23,249 bases of DNA, taken from the IMG/VR virus record IMGVR_UViG_3300027659_000214, positions 1 to 23,249 of that record; one strand, given 5' to 3'. The notes below the pieces were generated by a model, which did no database searches, was not told the origin of the DNA, and saw nothing but the letters and a program-made list of their open reading frames with translations. Position 1 is the first letter of the stretch, and every line of letters starts with the position of its first letter. This DNA is from a virus. The position numbers were made by a program, and so were the translations under genes. This document shows, one piece after another, positions 22,114-23,249 of the stretch.

Positions 22114-22274
22114 TCTGCTAACTCCAAATAAATAGCATCAAAACCGCCGTTGTCACCTAAAATATAAGCAACCTGTCCAATACCATCTGTAATTAAATCA
22201 GTAATTACATACGTATCTGGAAAAGAAATAGCAAAAGGATAAAGAATCCTTACTGTATCAGAAACATTAAACAT
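22110..22274 (-). CDS. Small SH3-like protein
   Basis: Predicted 54-residue protein (MFNVSDTVRILYPFAISFPD...GGFDAIYLELAE). The alternating hydrophobic pattern with turns (VRILYPF, YVITDLI, VAYILGD) suggests a small five-strand barrel, like short proteins often found beside the 271-aa type of gene. AAAGGAATTTCT is a good ribosome binding site before ATG 22274, and the TGA overlaps the next ATG (22110-22113). Both flanks are tightly spaced, so the gene is well supported. Function is unknown; a structural or assembly partner of its neighbour is a reasonable guess. Confidence 0.7.
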   Translation of the reverse strand: MFNVSDTVRILYPFAISFPDTYVITDLITDGIGQVAYILGDNGGFDAIYLELAE

Positions 22275-22289
22275 AGAAATTCCTTTATA

Positions 22290-23249
22290 TCAACTGCTTA
22301 CAAAACGTAAACGTAAGTCAGCATAATTTGTAATACTATCTGCTTCAGCACCTGACAAAGTGAATGTGTAGGTTTGAAATGAAGTTGTTATTGAAGGAGT
22401 ATTAGTTGCTATAACAGTTGTACCTTGTATAAGGCTCACTGTTAAAGTTCCTGTACCCTTAGCCCGATAACGAATAATATGTCCTGTGGATACAGCAGGA
22501 TCACTAACAGTTGACAAACTTACTTCAGCAGTTGACGCTGACGATGTTGTAATAAAATCAGCATCATTTGGGGACACTTCATCCAACATGGCAAACAAAT
22601 CAGTACCAGTAGAAGGAGCCCAAGTACCCGTTGTAATATCTAAAGTGGGCCTTAATAGTTGTACTGTCGCAGTATTTAGCCACAGACTTGACTTGGCGGG
22701 GCTTGGTTGAAATATCTGCCAAGGGTCATTTGATAGGGCCACCAGTTCAGCGTTTGAAATCGACGCTGTGCTGGCGCACGACAGCATTTGCTGGTGTGGA
22801 TTGGACTCTGAAAGACCCTGTGAGCCAAAAAACGAAGTGGCGGTGAAGTTTGGCGCAGCAGTCCAAGTGCCTGTTACCAGTTTGCCGTTTAACGCAAACG
22901 ATACTATTCCAGTACCCCCATCAACAACTCTTGGCTCAATGCAAAACGCAACGGTATTGGTTTCGTTAAATTTTACATCGCCAGCCGTTCCAACAATTAA
23001 ATTGCTGACGGTAGTGGCATCAATTTGGAGCGCATAAGAAGGCGAGACTTTTACATACAGCCCACCCGCCGCAGAACTCGCAATAAACAAAGGTACACGG
23101 TTGGCTGCAAGCGTCGGCCTAAATACAATCAGCCCACTTACAGGTTTGCTTTGTGTAAATTTACAAGTTGTATTGCCTAGTTGGATGGTGCTGGTAAGCG
23201 TAGACCCAAGATCGTATGCTTTACCGCCTTGATTGGCTCCACCATATCC
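22290..23249 (-). CDS. Fibre protein with LamG-like lectin domain (5' partial)
   Basis: The frame is open from the right window edge, giving at least 319 residues. A TTG at 23090 is in frame but not the true start, since coding pattern continues upstream of it (e.g. TLTSTIQLGNTTCKFTQSKP). The middle part is a concanavalin/LamG-like jellyroll domain, ending with the typical SNAELVALSNDPWQIFQP. A linker (SSLWLNTATVQLLRPTLDI) leads to a C-terminal beta-sandwich with MLDEVSPNDADFITTSSAS and IIRYRAKGTGTLTVSLIQGT, a domain common in phage fibres. It probably binds host-surface or environmental glycans. GC is higher in the upstream, lectin part (55% at 22741-22800) than in the C-terminal part (35% at 22381-22440). 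Confidence 0.8.
   Translation of the reverse strand, partial: GYGGANQGGKAYDLGSTLTSTIQLGNTTCKFTQSKPVSGLIVFRPTLAANRVPLFIASSAAGGLYVKVSPSYALQIDATTVSNLIVGTAGDVKFNETNTVAFCIEPRVVDGGTGIVSFALNGKLVTGTWTAAPNFTATSFFGSQGLSESNPHQQMLSCASTASISNAELVALSNDPWQIFQPSPAKSSLWLNTATVQLLRPTLDITTGTWAPSTGTDLFAMLDEVSPNDADFITTSSASTAEVSLSTVSDPAVSTGHIIRYRAKGTGTLTVSLIQGTTVIATNTPSITTSFQTYTFTLSGAEADSITNYADLRLRFVSS

Noticed and set aside
1-23249. T7-type phage RNA polymerase promoters.
   Set aside because: No repeated ~20-base promoter-like sequence was seen in the intergenic gaps; only one clear promoter, of host sigma70 type, was found.

Overview
The window is part of a tailed-phage genome, most likely a short-tailed (podovirus-like) lytic phage. 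Evidence: a head and tail block with scaffold, HK97-fold capsid, T7 gp11/P22 gp4-like adaptor and gp12/gp10-like nozzle; three large internal-virion-type proteins; a holin/endolysin pair; and no integrase or repressor. The backbone is AT-rich, about 35-42% GC in sampled lines. A cobalamin-dependent ribonucleotide reductase plus ThyX is a common pairing in phages of aquatic bacteria. The host cannot be read from the sequence, and terminase and portal lie outside the window.

Left arm (1-4553, + strand): tightly packed, overlapping small genes surround a nucleotide-metabolism set: ThyX (443-1084), an HNH endonuclease (1273-1794) and a compact monomeric class II ribonucleotide reductase (1942-3849). 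Intrinsic terminators follow the reductase (3870-3893) and the next two small genes (4348-4370). A last small membrane-protein gene (4398-4553) sits beyond the second terminator. Together these genes would convert host ribonucleotides to dNTPs, including dTMP, for phage DNA synthesis.

Right arm (4610-23249, - strand, transcribed right to left): this arm converges on the left arm at about 4554-4609. In transcription order it encodes: a LamG-type fibre (5' end outside the window); a 54-aa protein; a 271-aa probable structural protein; a protein with ten 22-residue repeats; a near-consensus sigma70-type promoter with an embedded dyad; a 79-aa protein; a zinc-ribbon protein; a terminator-like hairpin and two GTAA-loop hairpins; scaffold; capsid; a strong terminator; a 55-aa acidic protein; a membrane/coiled-coil protein; beta-helix tail spike 2; a membrane protein; adaptor; nozzle; a collar-domain fibre; three internal-virion-type proteins; endolysin; holin; a 50-aa basic protein; and beta-helix tail spike 1.

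The most striking patterns are four. The receptor-binding genes are compositionally mosaic, with GC-rich inserts joined to an AT-rich backbone near conserved motifs. A promoter-operator-like dyad stands before the head genes. A repeat-built surface-type protein lies between fibre and head genes. The HNH gene overlaps its neighbour out of frame by about 200 bases. Four small genes (22110-22274, 17779-17946, 4398-4553, 1796-1945) are supported by start/stop coupling, ribosome binding sites or sequence character.
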